A stretch of 64,000 nt of DNA from Pezicula radicicola (lineage: Eukaryota; Ascomycota; Leotiomycetes; Helotiales; Dermateaceae), in assembly GCA_003008705.1 (NCBI GenBank), contig PDUO01000006.1:443295-507294 (forward strand), given 5' to 3'. The first letter of the stretch is position 1, and every line of letters begins with the position of its first letter. The position numbers and the translations under genes are program-made. Positions 10,796 through 22,201 of this stretch are shown piece after piece. Below the pieces are notes generated by a model. The model worked only from the letters and a program-made list of their open reading frames with translations. It was not told where the DNA came from and made no database searches.

Positions 10796-11096
10796 CGGAG
10801 ATTCCAGTCAAAAGTCGTGCGAATACAGGCTTCGTAGCCTGTAGCTACAGCGTCTACTATTAGGCGAATAGCCACTCTCGTCACAGGGGATTTATGGCGC
10901 TTAGACGCTAAAAGGCAGGATATTATAGGGCCTTTAAGCGAAACTCTACTAGGGGCAGCTGGCAGGGCAACTATAGTGCTTAATCACTAAGCGGCCGAGC
11001 CCTATAGGCTCCTTAGGCGGTAATCTATAGGCTCTAAGCCCTAAGCTACAGGCTTCATACCCTGTATTCGCACGACTTTTGACCGGAATCTCTGTA
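10796..11096. mobile_element. MITE-like element with ~50-bp TIRs and TA target site
   Basis: A 301-bp non-coding element. The left end (10796 onward) begins CGGAGATTCCAGTCAAAAGT and the right end, read on the minus strand from 11096, begins CAGAGATTCCGGTCAAAAGT. The two continue to match for about 50 bp through GTCGTGCGAATACAGG and GCCTGTAGCT. Each end is flanked by TA (10794-10795 and 11097-11098), the target duplication of Tc1/mariner-type transposons. The interior contains further self-complementary GC-rich stretches and no coding capacity. It is therefore most likely a miniature inverted-repeat element mobilised in trans. Confidence 0.8.
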
Positions 11097-11803
11097 CTCT
11101 GGGGCCTAACCGCCCGTTTGCGGCCCTCGCTTAAATTTAAGTCTTTATCTTTTGCGAAGAGAAAATGGCCGAAAACAGCCATTCGACTTTTCGTCTCTAG
11201 TCAAGTTTCCTTTCATCTTGTGCTCTTTCGGTTTCTTTATACTATGTCTAGACTACTGACCTAGCTACCAATAATTGCAAACAAGAATGCTCTCCTTGTG
11301 ATGAGTAAGTCTGAATTCCAAAGCAACAGACCACATGATTCCTTCCAGATCTAAGACCCTGTTGAAAGACTTGAATATGGGACTAGATTACAGAATAAAG
11401 TAAGGTCTATAGAGAACATATATGCACAAAAAGTAAGATAATTACGCCTTCATAAACCACATGATTTCTGGCTGGCATTCATTCATTAGGGTAATACAAT
11501 ATTGTTCTTTGTCTACCTATGTGACAAAAGACTTTTACTTCACCTAGTATCGACTTGGCTATCTTTTGAAGATATCCATGTGAGACAATACAGAGAGCCG
11601 ATGGCGCATTTCTTAATGCGGACGAGTTTTCTGGCAAAGAAGACATGAAATCTAAAGGAGCTCTTTGTTTCCCGCGCAAAGGAACGCTATATAAAGTATT
11701 GTGCAAGTGCCAAAGACTTTCAAACGCATTATTTTCTTCGAGTTTTCCATTGTAACATACCATAAAGGGGGATCATTAGTACACTGGGCGGAAAAGCCGT
11801 AAG
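11097..11803. other. Intergenic
   Basis: Upstream of DUF6590 copy B. A minus-strand ATG-started ORF (11763-11479, 94 residues) shows no recognisable domain and is not called as a gene. Confidence 0.35.
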
Positions 11804-12722
11804 ATGGCGTCGTTTAGTAGAAATGGGCAGAATGCCAACCGTTATTCCGTACTCAGCGAGCTTAGATCTCCATCTCCAACTCCATCGTCTTCATCATCAT
11901 CTTCATCATCTTCACAATTACATCAAAGTGATATCAACAATCCACCACCTATAGGGGATAATTTGGAAGACCTTAAGTGGACTGGTGCAAAAGATCAACC
12001 AGATAAAGAATTGTTATTGCCTTCAGTGGTGTTCTCTGGACCCATGCACGAAGGAGAGGAAGAGACTGAAAATATACCAGATGATATCAAAACGAAGAGA
12101 ACTGGGATGGGTCGTATGGGTCAGGGTCGTCAGGGATTTGTAACGGAAATACCACCAAAGGTCTATAACTCGAAACGATTTAAGCTTCTAGGAACTGTCT
12201 ATTCGAAGTGGCGCAAGTTTGTCGTCATAAAGCAAACAGAATTCCACATGATTTGTCTCCCAATATATACGCATCGGGGTGAAGGATTGAATGGGAAAAA
12301 CAAGAAGGATTTTTGTGAGATTAGACATAGGTATGCTCCAGGAGAGCAAGAGGGCGAACATGAAAGACTCTGGGTTGAGGTCGACCTATCGCTCTGGGCG
12401 GACTATGCCCGGAGTGGACAAATCCAGCTATCTGAGAAAGCAGCAGTAAGTACATACAAATTTCTCCTCTCCCTACTCGCTTCATAAATTTAAGCGAAAA
12501 AGGCTAGTTTCTAAGATCTGAAACTTGTCTTTGCGATTGAGAATCATGAGTAGTGTTGTTAGACTCGTCGGAGAGAATAATGCTAATAGAACGAACTTTT
12601 AGGTTCAACTTAATAGGCCATACTGTTTTAATTACAGAACTAGATGTAGGCGTGAAGGACAGCTAGATAAGGAGTCTTGGAGAAGACTTATTGGTCTGTA
12701 TCAAGCAAGTTGTTTCCCATAA
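11804..12722 (+). CDS. DUF6590-domain protein, copy B
   Basis: Protein of unknown function, 253 residues. Exons are 11804-12445 and 12603-12722, with a GTAAGT donor, a GCTAAT branch and a TTTTAG acceptor. Residues about 1-45 are disordered, with a run of serines. The DUF6590-like core runs from about residue 125: KRFKLLGTVYSKWRKFVVIK, then HMICLPIYTHRGEGLNGK. The second exon supplies the C-terminal block QLNRPYCFNYRTRCRREGQ and SWRRLIGLYQ, which lines up with copies A, C and D. It is the only copy of the four in which the core is not split by an intron at the CIAL/LP position. It is flanked by the TIR element and the broken copy A. The family is expanded in several plant-associated ascomycetes, from general knowledge; the role is unknown. 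Confidence 0.75.
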
Positions 12723-13607
12723 ATGTTTGACAGACTCACTCGACGAGTTTGCTCGAAGCTTTGCTTATGAATTTATGGGACTTCGTCAAATTTTTAGGAA
12801 TAGTCAACTTTGTTTCTTTTTGGGGGATAATTATTTATTTATATTGGCTGAATCTTTTATATGTCAGTTAAACCTTTTGTAATGTGTCCGCTTGAAATAG
12901 CATCAGGCAGCATCGAGAAATCTTTGTTGCTTATCTAGAATAGAACAGGAATAGCCGTTTCTTAGGGCACAAAAATGTTTCAGGAGCAGAGTTAAGATAG
13001 TGCTATTACTTTGATTTTACCTACGCCCTTGTTTTAGTATTCTGTGGAATAGATATTGCTCAGTATTTCTAGGTTCATATTTTAAGCGAGCTCTTGAAAA
13101 CCCCACACCTATTTGCCATTGATCATGAGAGTTGGCGGTTTTAAATCTAAGATTATACTTGCAGCTCGCTAATACCAAAAGAGGCATGATTAGTTGTAGA
13201 AATAGCTTTATTGCCAAATTATTGGTTTATGAGTGTTGAATAGAACAAATACTCATTTTATGTACAAGTACATACAATACTCGCCCTCGCCCAAGATCCC
13301 GCAAGTTGGTTTATTCTCTAGTGCTGTAGTTCTTTACAGAACTCAGATAACAACACCAATTTCCCACTCATGGCTCATTAATGTTGCTATCAAGAAATCA
13401 TAAGCAGTGATGACCATACGTTCTTCTTTCAATCAATTGAAAATCAACGAAGTTGCTAATACGAATTAGAGTAAGGGTATCCCTTGATTACTCGCCCTTG
13501 AATTATTGATTCAGTTTTATTAATTTAAGCCAAAGATTCTAATAACTAAAGGTTCTATATACATTATATAGATAGCAAATAATCGATATAATGTATCAAG
13601 TTAATGT
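12723..13607. other. AT-rich intergenic between convergent genes
   Basis: Lies between copy B and the minus-strand coiled-coil gene. Short ORFs only, no family match seen. Confidence 0.4.
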
Positions 13608-15296
13608 TTAGTCCAAAAAGTTCTGCTCATCTCTCAACGGATTTCTCTCAGGAATCTCTGGTACTTCTACCTCTGGTACCTTCAAATATACTAGCGCACC
13701 TACCTCTACTGGTACTTGTACTTCCTCGGGGACCTCCACATCTATTAGCGTATCTACCTCTTCTGGTATTTGCGCTTCTGATATTTCAACTTCTGGCACT
13801 TCCACCTCAATCTCCTCACAAATCGCTGCCCAATAATCAATTTTCTTCCTCGCCTTGCCATCAGCAAAAACACTGACACTATCCGTAATATCAACCGGCT
13901 TAAACTTCCACTCATCACACTGGGGAACTCCATCGTCGTTGCTATCCTCTTGTTGTATCCAACGTTCGATTCGTCCTCGATCTATGTGTGCCATCATCGC
14001 AGCTTCCATAGATTCCAGATATCCGTCATCAGGATAGTCCTCAAAGTCAGATTCTTGATCAACCTCAGGACGAATACCCCCGATGTTACGACATCGCTTG
14101 CGTGCTTGTTCGAGCTCCTTCTCTGCCACACGTAGCTCCTCCATGACTACAGCATAATCTTGCATCATAGAGTTATCGAAAAAGGTTCTCGTGCTCTCAT
14201 TACCACTATCAACCCATGTGCGATACTTTTCATACTGGCTATCGTAGTAATCTTCCCAGCGGTCAACTTTTCGTCGTGCCTCGTTGAAGTTTGCTCTTTG
14301 ATTTTTCACTTCCTCCTCCGCGTCTTGGCGTTGTACGTCGCTTGGAGTGGGCGACTTATAATTCTGTGGCTCATGTATATAATGGACTGAAACAGCTGAA
14401 CCACCATCACTTTCAGACATGGCATCTAGGAGATTGTGCCTATCCAGAACGCGTCTGAGTTCTCGTGTTACCCGTCCTTGAGAATTTCTGATTTTCTCTT
14501 CTGTATGCTCCAATTTACGCCGGAGTCTTTTCAGTTGAGTTTGGACCTGGTCCCGCCGTTCTATAATGTCGTCGGTAATCGAGTCTGAATTCATGTCTGC
14601 CCCTCGTATCCTGCGGTCAATATCCGCCCTTTCTCTCAGCAAATCCTTGATCGATCTTGCATACTGGTCAATCTTGCTATCGTATTTGATGATCCCGTTC
14701 CACGACATGACCATCCGCAGAGTCAGCGCCAACGCCGACCCCTCTTCGCCATCCTCTCCATTGTAGGTAAATATGTCCAGAATATCAGCGGTAAGTGGTG
14801 GTGATTGCGACTGATCAAGTATGTTATTATCAGTATCGTTATCCTTCTCTGTGTCTAAAGGAGTAGTTCCTTGCTCGACATTATCCTGTTCTGGCTCGTT
14901 GTAAAGACCATGTGAGATATAATCTTGGTCCCTTATTTGTGGCGATTCAACTTCATTTGTTTCTGATGAATATAAAGCTTCGCTATCTGCTGGAGTAGGA
15001 GACAGTTCGCTAGAGTCAGGAAAATTCATTTCGCCCGATAGGGATGGCTGTATTGTCGTTGGGCTGGTGTTTGTATGTGCGGGACCTAGGTTTACAACAG
15101 CATGTTGACGCTGAGACATGACTTCTTCCGCATCATCTAGTTGATTTGAGGCAACAAGTGGGGTAGTTGGGCTTTGCGATTGTGCAAGTCGTCGATGAGG
15201 GTCTCGTTGCACTCTTCTTCCACACGCGAGGGCGATTATATTCTGGAACATCCGGCCAGTAGTGCGGCTGATAAAGTCATCTATTTTGTCAACCAT
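13608..15296 (-). CDS. Coiled-coil protein with Pro-Glu-Val-rich C-terminal repeats
   Basis: Single-exon hypothetical protein of 562 residues starting MVDKIDDFISRTTG. Residues about 60-190 are Ser/Thr/Asp/Glu-rich and likely disordered. Two helical, coiled-coil-like segments follow. One is at about 205-290 (DLLRERADIDRRIRG, QTQLKRLRRKLEHTEEKIR); the other is at about 330-420 (KVDRWEDYYDSQYEKY, EELRVAEKELEQARKR). The last 65 residues are a degenerate repeat of the type VEVPEVEI / PEEVDTLIDVEVPEEV / KVPEVEVPEIPE. I see no signal peptide, transmembrane segment or catalytic motif. Such variable coiled-coil proteins are common in accessory regions of Leotiomycete genomes (inference). It sits between DUF6590 copies B and C on the opposite strand. 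Confidence 0.7.
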   Translation of the reverse strand: MVDKIDDFISRTTGRMFQNIIALACGRRVQRDPHRRLAQSQSPTTPLVASNQLDDAEEVMSQRQHAVVNLGPAHTNTSPTTIQPSLSGEMNFPDSSELSPTPADSEALYSSETNEVESPQIRDQDYISHGLYNEPEQDNVEQGTTPLDTEKDNDTDNNILDQSQSPPLTADILDIFTYNGEDGEEGSALALTLRMVMSWNGIIKYDSKIDQYARSIKDLLRERADIDRRIRGADMNSDSITDDIIERRDQVQTQLKRLRRKLEHTEEKIRNSQGRVTRELRRVLDRHNLLDAMSESDGGSAVSVHYIHEPQNYKSPTPSDVQRQDAEEEVKNQRANFNEARRKVDRWEDYYDSQYEKYRTWVDSGNESTRTFFDNSMMQDYAVVMEELRVAEKELEQARKRCRNIGGIRPEVDQESDFEDYPDDGYLESMEAAMMAHIDRGRIERWIQQEDSNDDGVPQCDEWKFKPVDITDSVSVFADGKARKKIDYWAAICEEIEVEVPEVEISEAQIPEEVDTLIDVEVPEEVQVPVEVGALVYLKVPEVEVPEIPERNPLRDEQNFLD

Positions 15297-15792
15297 TGCT
15301 GCACACTTGCCATCTCCTTGAGCAAAATTTCTGTTATATGGAGTAGTTTGTTATATTGAAATTACTCGAAGGGCTCGTTGTAAGATAAGGTGCTTGACGA
15401 AATGAATAAAGGTTGTAATTCATCTCGTGTAGGCTTGCTTTGTCTGTATTTTGTTACTGGGGTTATGAATAAAAAAAGAGAACCCGTACAACCAAAGCGT
15501 CCTTACCCTAGCCTTTCTTTCTTCGGGAGCACAAAGAAACCATTACTAAAAGCATCCAAAGTTTCCGCTTAATAGGGATAAAATTTACTTCCCAGGGCAA
15601 ATATGGTTAGCCTCTGTTTCCAGAGAGACAAAGACAGTCAGGCTTCTGTTCTATAATGTCTAGTCTCGGTCCCAGCTCAAGTTTTGTCCAGGAGGTAATC
15701 TCTATTTTAAATTTTGTTCTATGCGCATAGCCTTACTACCACAGCTTTATAAAATTGGAGCACATCGGGGTGTATATACAAAATATAACAAT
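15297..15792. other. Intergenic between divergent genes
   Basis: Shared 5' region of the coiled-coil gene (minus) and DUF6590 copy C (plus). A plus ORF at 15390-15572 has no ATG-initiated domain of note. Nothing else seen. Confidence 0.35.
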
Positions 15793-16763
15793 ATGTCGAG
15801 GGTCTGGGATACAAAGGGTCCATCACTATCCTCAGCCAATCTCCCAATCAGAAAGGTAAAACCTGAAAAGAACACAGTACTCAATACATTACCCACAAAT
15901 CCTTCACATCACCCGGAGCAATCTTCAAATGCACCCAATGAGCATTCCCAAAACATTACTCGAATGCCGAGTGATAGTAGGTAGCTCCCCATGGGTATTT
16001 CTACACAACACTAATTTGAAGAAAGAGATCTTAGGATTCAATGCCTACCTTGAAGGTACAATATTCTGCGCTATTTCTCACCACCCACACTATAATCAAG
16101 GCTGGCGAGAAGGCATTGATCCAAATGATGGATACATAACTGTTCTTGGACCCCCCGGTGCAGTCGTCGTTTACAGTAAATATAGGAAATTTGTTGTAGT
16201 TGCTCGATTTGCTCATCATTGTATAGCACTGTAAGTGACTTCTTCCTTTGATATTTTAGAAGCTAAAAGACAGCAGCCCAGTCTTTACCCATGCAGGCAA
16301 AGGCTTAAACAACAAAGAAGATGGATTCGACCTAAACGAGTTTATTTCAATAAGAGACTATCGCTCGGCAAAGACAGCAGCAAAGACAGAGACGCCTAGA
16401 TACGGAACTCTGTGGGCCACACAGTATAGGGGTTTCGAACATACTGGGTTCACGGGCCCGATGACCGATCATACTGTTGTTCAAATAAGTAATCCTTACT
16501 GCCATAAGTACCAATGGCCAGCTACAAGAGTAGCAGAGCTGACAGAAGATTCTGCTGAATTACTCCGAAGACTTTACACAGATTCCATGCTCGACGCAAC
16601 AGGCGGCGGCAAGCCTACGTCAAAAGACTTGACAGATGATGATGGTTTTCAAGCTGCTCCAAGCAAAAAGTCGAACTTCACATCAAACAGAAGTCTTTAC
16701 AAGCATCCCGCTTCAGTGCGTGGTCGTCCGACACCACGAAGCCTTTTGCCAAATTACAACTAA
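15793..16763 (+). CDS. DUF6590-domain protein, copy C
   Basis: Protein of unknown function, 288 residues. Exons are 15793-15976, 16035-16230 and 16277-16763. The second intron is only 46 bp (GTAAGT..GCAG). The core reads EGTIFCAISHHPHYNQG, YSKYRKFVVVARFAHHCIAL, then after the intron PVFTHAGKGLNNKEDGF. The C-terminal part contains SIRDY..TETPRYGTLW and QISNPYCHKYQWPATRV. These correspond closely to copy D (SIREE..ETETPKYGTLY and SLTQAYCHNYQTPVTIV), so C and D are the nearest pair in the cluster. Both share an intron at exactly the same place, after CIA-Leu in phase 2. The N-terminal 61 residues are low-complexity. The first intron boundaries are the least certain part. Confidence 0.75.
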
Positions 16764-18597
16764 ATTTCATCTTGATATCCGCCAGTCAACGGCTTTGTAG
16801 AATTTTCTGTTATATTTATGTCCATTGTACTGGTTGGATTTTGCACGACAAATTGTCGCAGTATTATAAACCCTATAAATATAAATTGAGTGTTAGCTAG
16901 TTGGAATGCTACAGATTGTTTTGATCCACAGATACAAAGTTGGTCTTATTGCTTCTTGTGTCGAATTTTGGGTAGGTAGAACAGTGAGTGTAACAGTATT
17001 GTAGGAGGGTACGATTCGTATTTCACTTATCAAGAAAATTCAAAACAGGACATAGCACCTGAGGTAGACGTATCGGATAAGATTTTGTTGGATTTCTTTA
17101 AAGTGAAGTACTGTATGTTCATTGCTTGCCGAGACGCATTCTTTGATCCTAATTTAAGCGACAGCCTGACTGTAGCATGTTTCTATTTTCAAACTGACTT
17201 GCTTAGGCCTTCTAAGGCCCAGACAATGTTAATGTCAATGAAACTGATAATGTACAGTCGATTGCAGCTTTCTCTTTGTACAGTATTAAGTTTTAAATAA
17301 GCCACATTGCCAAGAACCTTGGGTCATCACTAGAATGATTCTGACTAGCCGTCTATACCCTTGCATTCTTTATGATGACTGCTTTGAGAAAGCAGCGTCG
17401 CTGCCTATACTATTATCACATTGCAGCCTGAGGATAGAGAGAACATCAGCAGGCAAAATTCGGCGTTTGACTGTTAGGTAAACATGGCGCAGATAAAGCA
17501 GGCAAGTCATTACCGAAGTTGAAATGACTGGTGATGTACAGTAAGTTCGAAATCGACTTTAGATCTGAACACTCAATGATATAGACTGGTGCTTGAAAAT
17601 TACTTGACATCTACTGACATCGGCGCTGGTTATGGAGATTGATATTTCTGTTTTTGGCCAGTAAAGCCGAACTCTTATCTGTCGGTGGTGCTGGCTACAA
17701 ACCTGCCATTGCAATAGTATCGTAGAGCCAATAGGAGACAAGCACATTTAGTAGAGCTTTGTAGTGAAGCTCTCGTTAATCGATACACTGGAAGCTCTTG
17801 TCAAGGGAAGGGAGTCTGCTAGGGGAGGGAGGAGCAGACAGTATACAAGAGAACAGAGGGAAATATAAGAAAGGGAAAAAGGAAGTCGACTCCAATGGAT
17901 TTGAGGGTAGTGTTCATCACCATAGCGATATTTTGTTAATTTGAAACTTTGTAAGATTGGTAGGCATGAATATTGTGGTGGATTATTTCCAGGGGAAGGG
18001 AATAACCGTCAGAGCCGTTATCCCATGAGTTGAAAGTATCCCAATACCATCTGTGAGTTTTGGTCTTTCAACTTGACAAGAACCAAGAAACAGCACAAAT
18101 CGCGGCATTCTTACCTCGTTCGGAATTCGGCGATAAGTCATCGGCGTTGCTGAGAGCCTAGCCAATCCAGATCTTACAGGACGAGGAAGCATCCAACACC
18201 CAGGTGGAGCACAGACATAAATTCCTACACAAGGAAGGTCAATGGTTTTGTGGCTCTTTTTTTTTTTTGCTCATCGTGGTCCCAACCAACTTCCAGACTT
18301 GGCTTCAAGTCCACAAAATTGCTCAAATGAGACAGCATTGAATCGCCGAGTAGACTTTGTTTGTAATCACCAATTTCATGATTACATAAGGTGTCGAAGT
18401 GTGGAAAATTCCACGATATATACATATATCGTTCGCAAAGTACGGCAAGTCTAAAATCCCACGCAAGCATCCTGGCCTTAACAGACATCAGTTCAGTCGA
18501 TACTCCAACGGAGATTTTCTCCAGTATCAGCTACTGTACGTTAGCAATTCTGCCTCCAAGACAACATTCGAAAGCATTCCCACTTATTGCCTTCATT
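16764..18597. other. Gene-poor AT-rich interval
   Basis: About 1.8 kb with no supported gene. A poly-T tract lies near 18258. The last 200 bp are the 5' region of the hydrolase gene; the open frame extending upstream to 18391 is ignored because the conserved protein starts at MAATSLEG. Confidence 0.4.
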
Positions 18598-19594
18598 ATG
18601 GCTGCGACCTCTCTCGAAGGTTCATACGATGGCCTTGCCCCATTTACCTATCCCGCCGCTGGCAAATCTCTTCAAACATATTACCGTGTGTTCGGTGACC
18701 TCACATCCAACATTACGCCTCTAGTCTGTATTCATGGGGGACCAGGTGATTGTCATAACTATCTTCTCAATCATTCCATTCTTGCAAGCACGGAATCCAT
18801 ACCGGTCATATTCTACGACCAGATTGGTTGCGGACTTTCCACTCATCTCCCAGAGACAGCGTCGACCCCTGAAATTTGGACTGAAGAGATCTTTTTCGAT
18901 CAACTAAGGCAGCTTTTAACTCATCTAGGGATTGAGAAACGGTATGATATCCTCGGTTCCTCGTGGGGTGGCATGTTGGGGTCAGCGTTTGCCTCTACAA
19001 AGCCAAACGGATTAAGGAAGTTGATTCTTGCGAACTCGCCGGCGAGTAAAGAGCTCTCAATTTTGAATCGCAAAAGGTTCAGAAATCAGTTGCCCAAGGA
19101 CATGCAGGATGTATTGGACAAGAATGAAGCAGCTGGCACGTGGGACACTAAGGAGGTTGGTGTTGTGCTGGAAGAGTTCACGCGCAGACATGTATGTAAT
19201 GTGGTGCCATTTCCGGAGGATATAATGGCTAGCATCCGTTTGAGTAATGAGGATAGGACAGTCGCTCATGCCATGTAAGCTCCCCTTTTTATTTATGGTC
19301 TCAAGGCGCCGTAAGTCTAAGAAGTTTAGGGGCGACAACAAAGATGGCAATCCGTTTGAAAGCACCGGGTATTTTAAAACGTGGACTATGGCTGGGAGGG
19401 CGAAGAATATTACTGTGCCAACCTTAGTGATTAATGGGATTAATGAGTTTGCATCTGGAGACGCTGTCAAACCATTTTTGGACGAGATTCCCAATGTTAG
19501 GTTAATTACGCTGGACGGAACCACACACAGTCCATACGTTGAGAGAAAGGAGGAGTATATGAGGATTGTGGGAGATTTTCTAACAACTTCATAA
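18598..19594 (+). CDS. Proline iminopeptidase-type alpha/beta hydrolase
   Basis: Serine hydrolase of the prolyl iminopeptidase / L-amino-acid amidase class (peptidase S33), 313 residues. Exons are 18598-19274 and 19330-19594. The intron has donor GTAAGC and acceptor TTTAG and rejoins HAM to GDNKDGNPFESTGYFKTW. The oxyanion motif HGGPGDCHNY is at residue 46 and the nucleophile elbow GSSWGGMLGSAF has Ser at 122. The catalytic His is in DGTTHSPYVER near the C-terminus. The acidic residue usually lies in a NGxxDEA-like loop; here the loop reads NGINEFASGD, suggesting Glu or the later Asp takes the role. No signal peptide, so probably cytosolic. It lies inside the DUF6590 cluster, between copies C and D, with no evident functional link. 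Confidence 0.88.
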
Positions 19595-20326
19595 GTTATA
19601 CTAAGCTTCTAAAGCACATATGTCTTCTATCGATAGCTTTACCATTCCCAAAGAAACACTCGTTCAAGCTCTGTTGTCTTGGTTAGTCATTCTGCAAGTT
19701 TGCTTACTTTCCACACACCTTTGAGGCTGAAGCCTGTTCAATATTCTCCATAGTGTATATAAGAATTTAGCTAAGAAAGGAACCATTAATTGAGCGTTCA
19801 AAACTGATATTCTTTTCCTGTTATATTGTCTGCGCGTGTCTGCATTTGCTTAAATACACTCTAACGTAGCGCGCTATGTAGCAGCGCTCTCCTTCTTTTT
19901 CTTCGCCTCCTCGACAAAGGAAACGATGCATTTGGCCCGAGCTTAAATCACCCTAAAGGTGGCGACTCTGCTCTCTCAAGGCGAAGGCCCATAACAAAGA
20001 ATACGACCAACCAGAATTATTCTAGTACGGACCCAAGCGTCTTAGCAATATGGCTGACTGGGAATTTCAATAGTGTGCAAGAGGAAGCCGCAATCGAATC
20101 CTACTGTTAGCCTACAAAGAGAAAGATAATAAATAAGCATATCCGTTAATCACATAGTTCCGCATCGGGTCCCATCCTTTGTCCATCTATAACCACGTAA
20201 GTATGATAAAGAACTCTTTGTTATGGCATCATAGCACTTATAAAGGCTCTTATTCTGCATTTTATACTTGACACAATAAGTTGTTTGCAGTCAATCAAAG
20301 ACGAGAAAATTGTATCACAGAGAGAT
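19595..20326. other. Intergenic
   Basis: Between the hydrolase and DUF6590 copy D. No gene seen; a CT-rich patch lies near 19890-19920. Confidence 0.4.
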
Positions 20327-21360
20327 ATGGCACCAAAGAATCAAGATTCGACGGCGAAGAAGGAAACTTCAACCAAAGCCACACCCACCCAGAACAGCAA
20401 AGTGAAGAAGGCTCTCTCATATTCTACAGTCGCAGGTGCAAACTCAAGAAGAAAAAGTACTCCCTATGGTCCTTCCGCAACCGCAACCGCAGCCTCAAGA
20501 AGAAAGAGTACTCCCTATGGTCCTTACTCAGGTCCCTCATCGATTCCCCGGAAAAGACAATGGCAACCTGGAATGGCAGGTAAGTTCGAGTCTAATCAGA
20601 CGAGAACATAAAGCTAAGAGTATGCAGAGACTAAACCTAGGCAGTCCTACGCTTTAGGAACCATCTTTTTCGCAAGTCCATATCAACGAGCACATGACGA
20701 CGTGAGTCTGGACCATATTGAGGACAATCCTTTTCTGGATTATTTCAAAGGAAATCCAAACAGAGTTGTTTTTTCGAAGCACAGAAAATACATAGTCATT
20801 GCTAGGTTTTTTATGCATTGTATAGCACTGTGAGTTGCCAAATCTCTCTGTGATGAGTACTCATAGAGCTAATACTTCCCCCAAGCCCAATATTCAGTAG
20901 ATCTGGCTTGGGCCTCGTTGGTATAACAAACCATGATGAGTGGATTTCCATCCGCGAAGAAGGATGTGACAAAATGATACCAGGCAACGAGACAGAGACT
21001 CCCAAGTATGGAACTCTTTATAGCAAAGCTGACCCAATGTGGGACTGGCCCCAGGCTGCTACGCAACCTTACTCGTCTGTTTCTCTCACTCAAGCATATT
21101 GTCATAACTACCAAACTCCAGTCACAATCGTGGGAAAGCTTGTCGATGAATCAAGAGTACTGCTCCAAAATCTTTACGGCCAAGCATTGGCTATCAGAAT
21201 GGGCGATTCAACAATCAGAAATCTAAGGCCGTTCCTGGGCAATAAAGCCACTAAAACTGATATACGCCAACTTTGCCAACATGTTATAGACCTTGTAATC
21301 GACCTAACTTACGAACTAGACGCCTGCCCCATTTGTCATAAGAAGTGGGACACAAAGTAG
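20327..21360 (+). CDS. DUF6590-domain protein, copy D
   Basis: Protein of unknown function, 295 residues. Exons are 20327-20579, 20658-20829 and 20898-21360. The N-terminus is basic and contains two copies of SRRKSTPYGP separated by an Ala/Thr linker, encoded by an imperfect DNA duplication. The core reads GTIFFASPYQRAHDD, VVFSKHRKYIVIARFFMHCIAL and, after a 68-bp intron, GLGLVGITNHDEWISIREEG. The C-terminal block ETETPKYGTLY and SLTQAYCHNYQTPVTIVGKL matches copy C. A unique extension ends in LDACPICHKKWDTK, a CxxC pair absent from the other copies. The first acceptor (CGCTTTAG at 20657) was chosen because it keeps the frame and joins MAG to TIFF as in copy C. Strong support for homology, moderate for exact exon 1. 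Confidence 0.74.
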
Positions 21361-22201
21361 CTTCTAAATGCTCCAGTCGTCATTCTATCTATCTTGTCTT
21401 CATGTTCCTCCGATTATCTAGCGTTACTTAGTAGTCGGGAGACTATTGTATGATTATCAAGAGCAATAATTTACTAGTACGCTAATTGTGTTTTTTTTTT
21501 GGATTTGTTGTATTCTGCTGTGCATATATATACAGTACGGAGGCTACTTAATACAGTAACATGGTATGACTAGGTCTCATAGCCATTCATTTAATACAAG
21601 TAAGGCAAAAGGAATGTAGAATTGTTATATTTGCTTTAAGCTGTAAACTATATTATTGAATTGGAACTGAAATGACCAATAGCTATGTTGATTACCAGCA
21701 TGAATGCCTTCTACTTACTGTTATTTCTCTGTAACGTAACTAGTCTATTCTATAAGAAAGAGGCGACATATTTGATATCATTAAACCTACACGCAAGCAA
21801 AGGTATATATGAATTAAGCTAACCAGAACATCGAATCTTAACATAAGGATAACTTCCCCAGTAAGTTTTGTTGCACAAGGAGGCTCGGGCTCGGGTAGCT
21901 ATTGCTCGGTTATCAGTAAAGTCTTGGAAAACAAAGGAAAGCGTTGCCGGAAGTGTACTGTACTTTGTGAAAAAAGAGCCAGCCACTTGTATCAATACTA
22001 TTCCACAGAAGAGAGGATTAATTCTGGTACCGCTTACTAATCATGGCCACCTGCAGACTAACACAGCCACACTGTGGCGACAGCTCTCTACTGTACAAAA
22101 AGGACGACGTAACTTCATCTCTTCACCATCAACATCTCTCAAAATCCATACTGCAAGTCTCAATATAGCTCACCTCTTAAACCCATAACACAATTTTAAG
22201 A
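21361..22201. other. Intergenic
   Basis: AT-rich 3' flank of copy D and upstream region of the next small ORF. Nothing recognised. Confidence 0.4.

Noticed and set aside
18391..18597. N-terminal extension of the hydrolase
   Set aside because: No family similarity before MAATSLEG; promoter-like composition.
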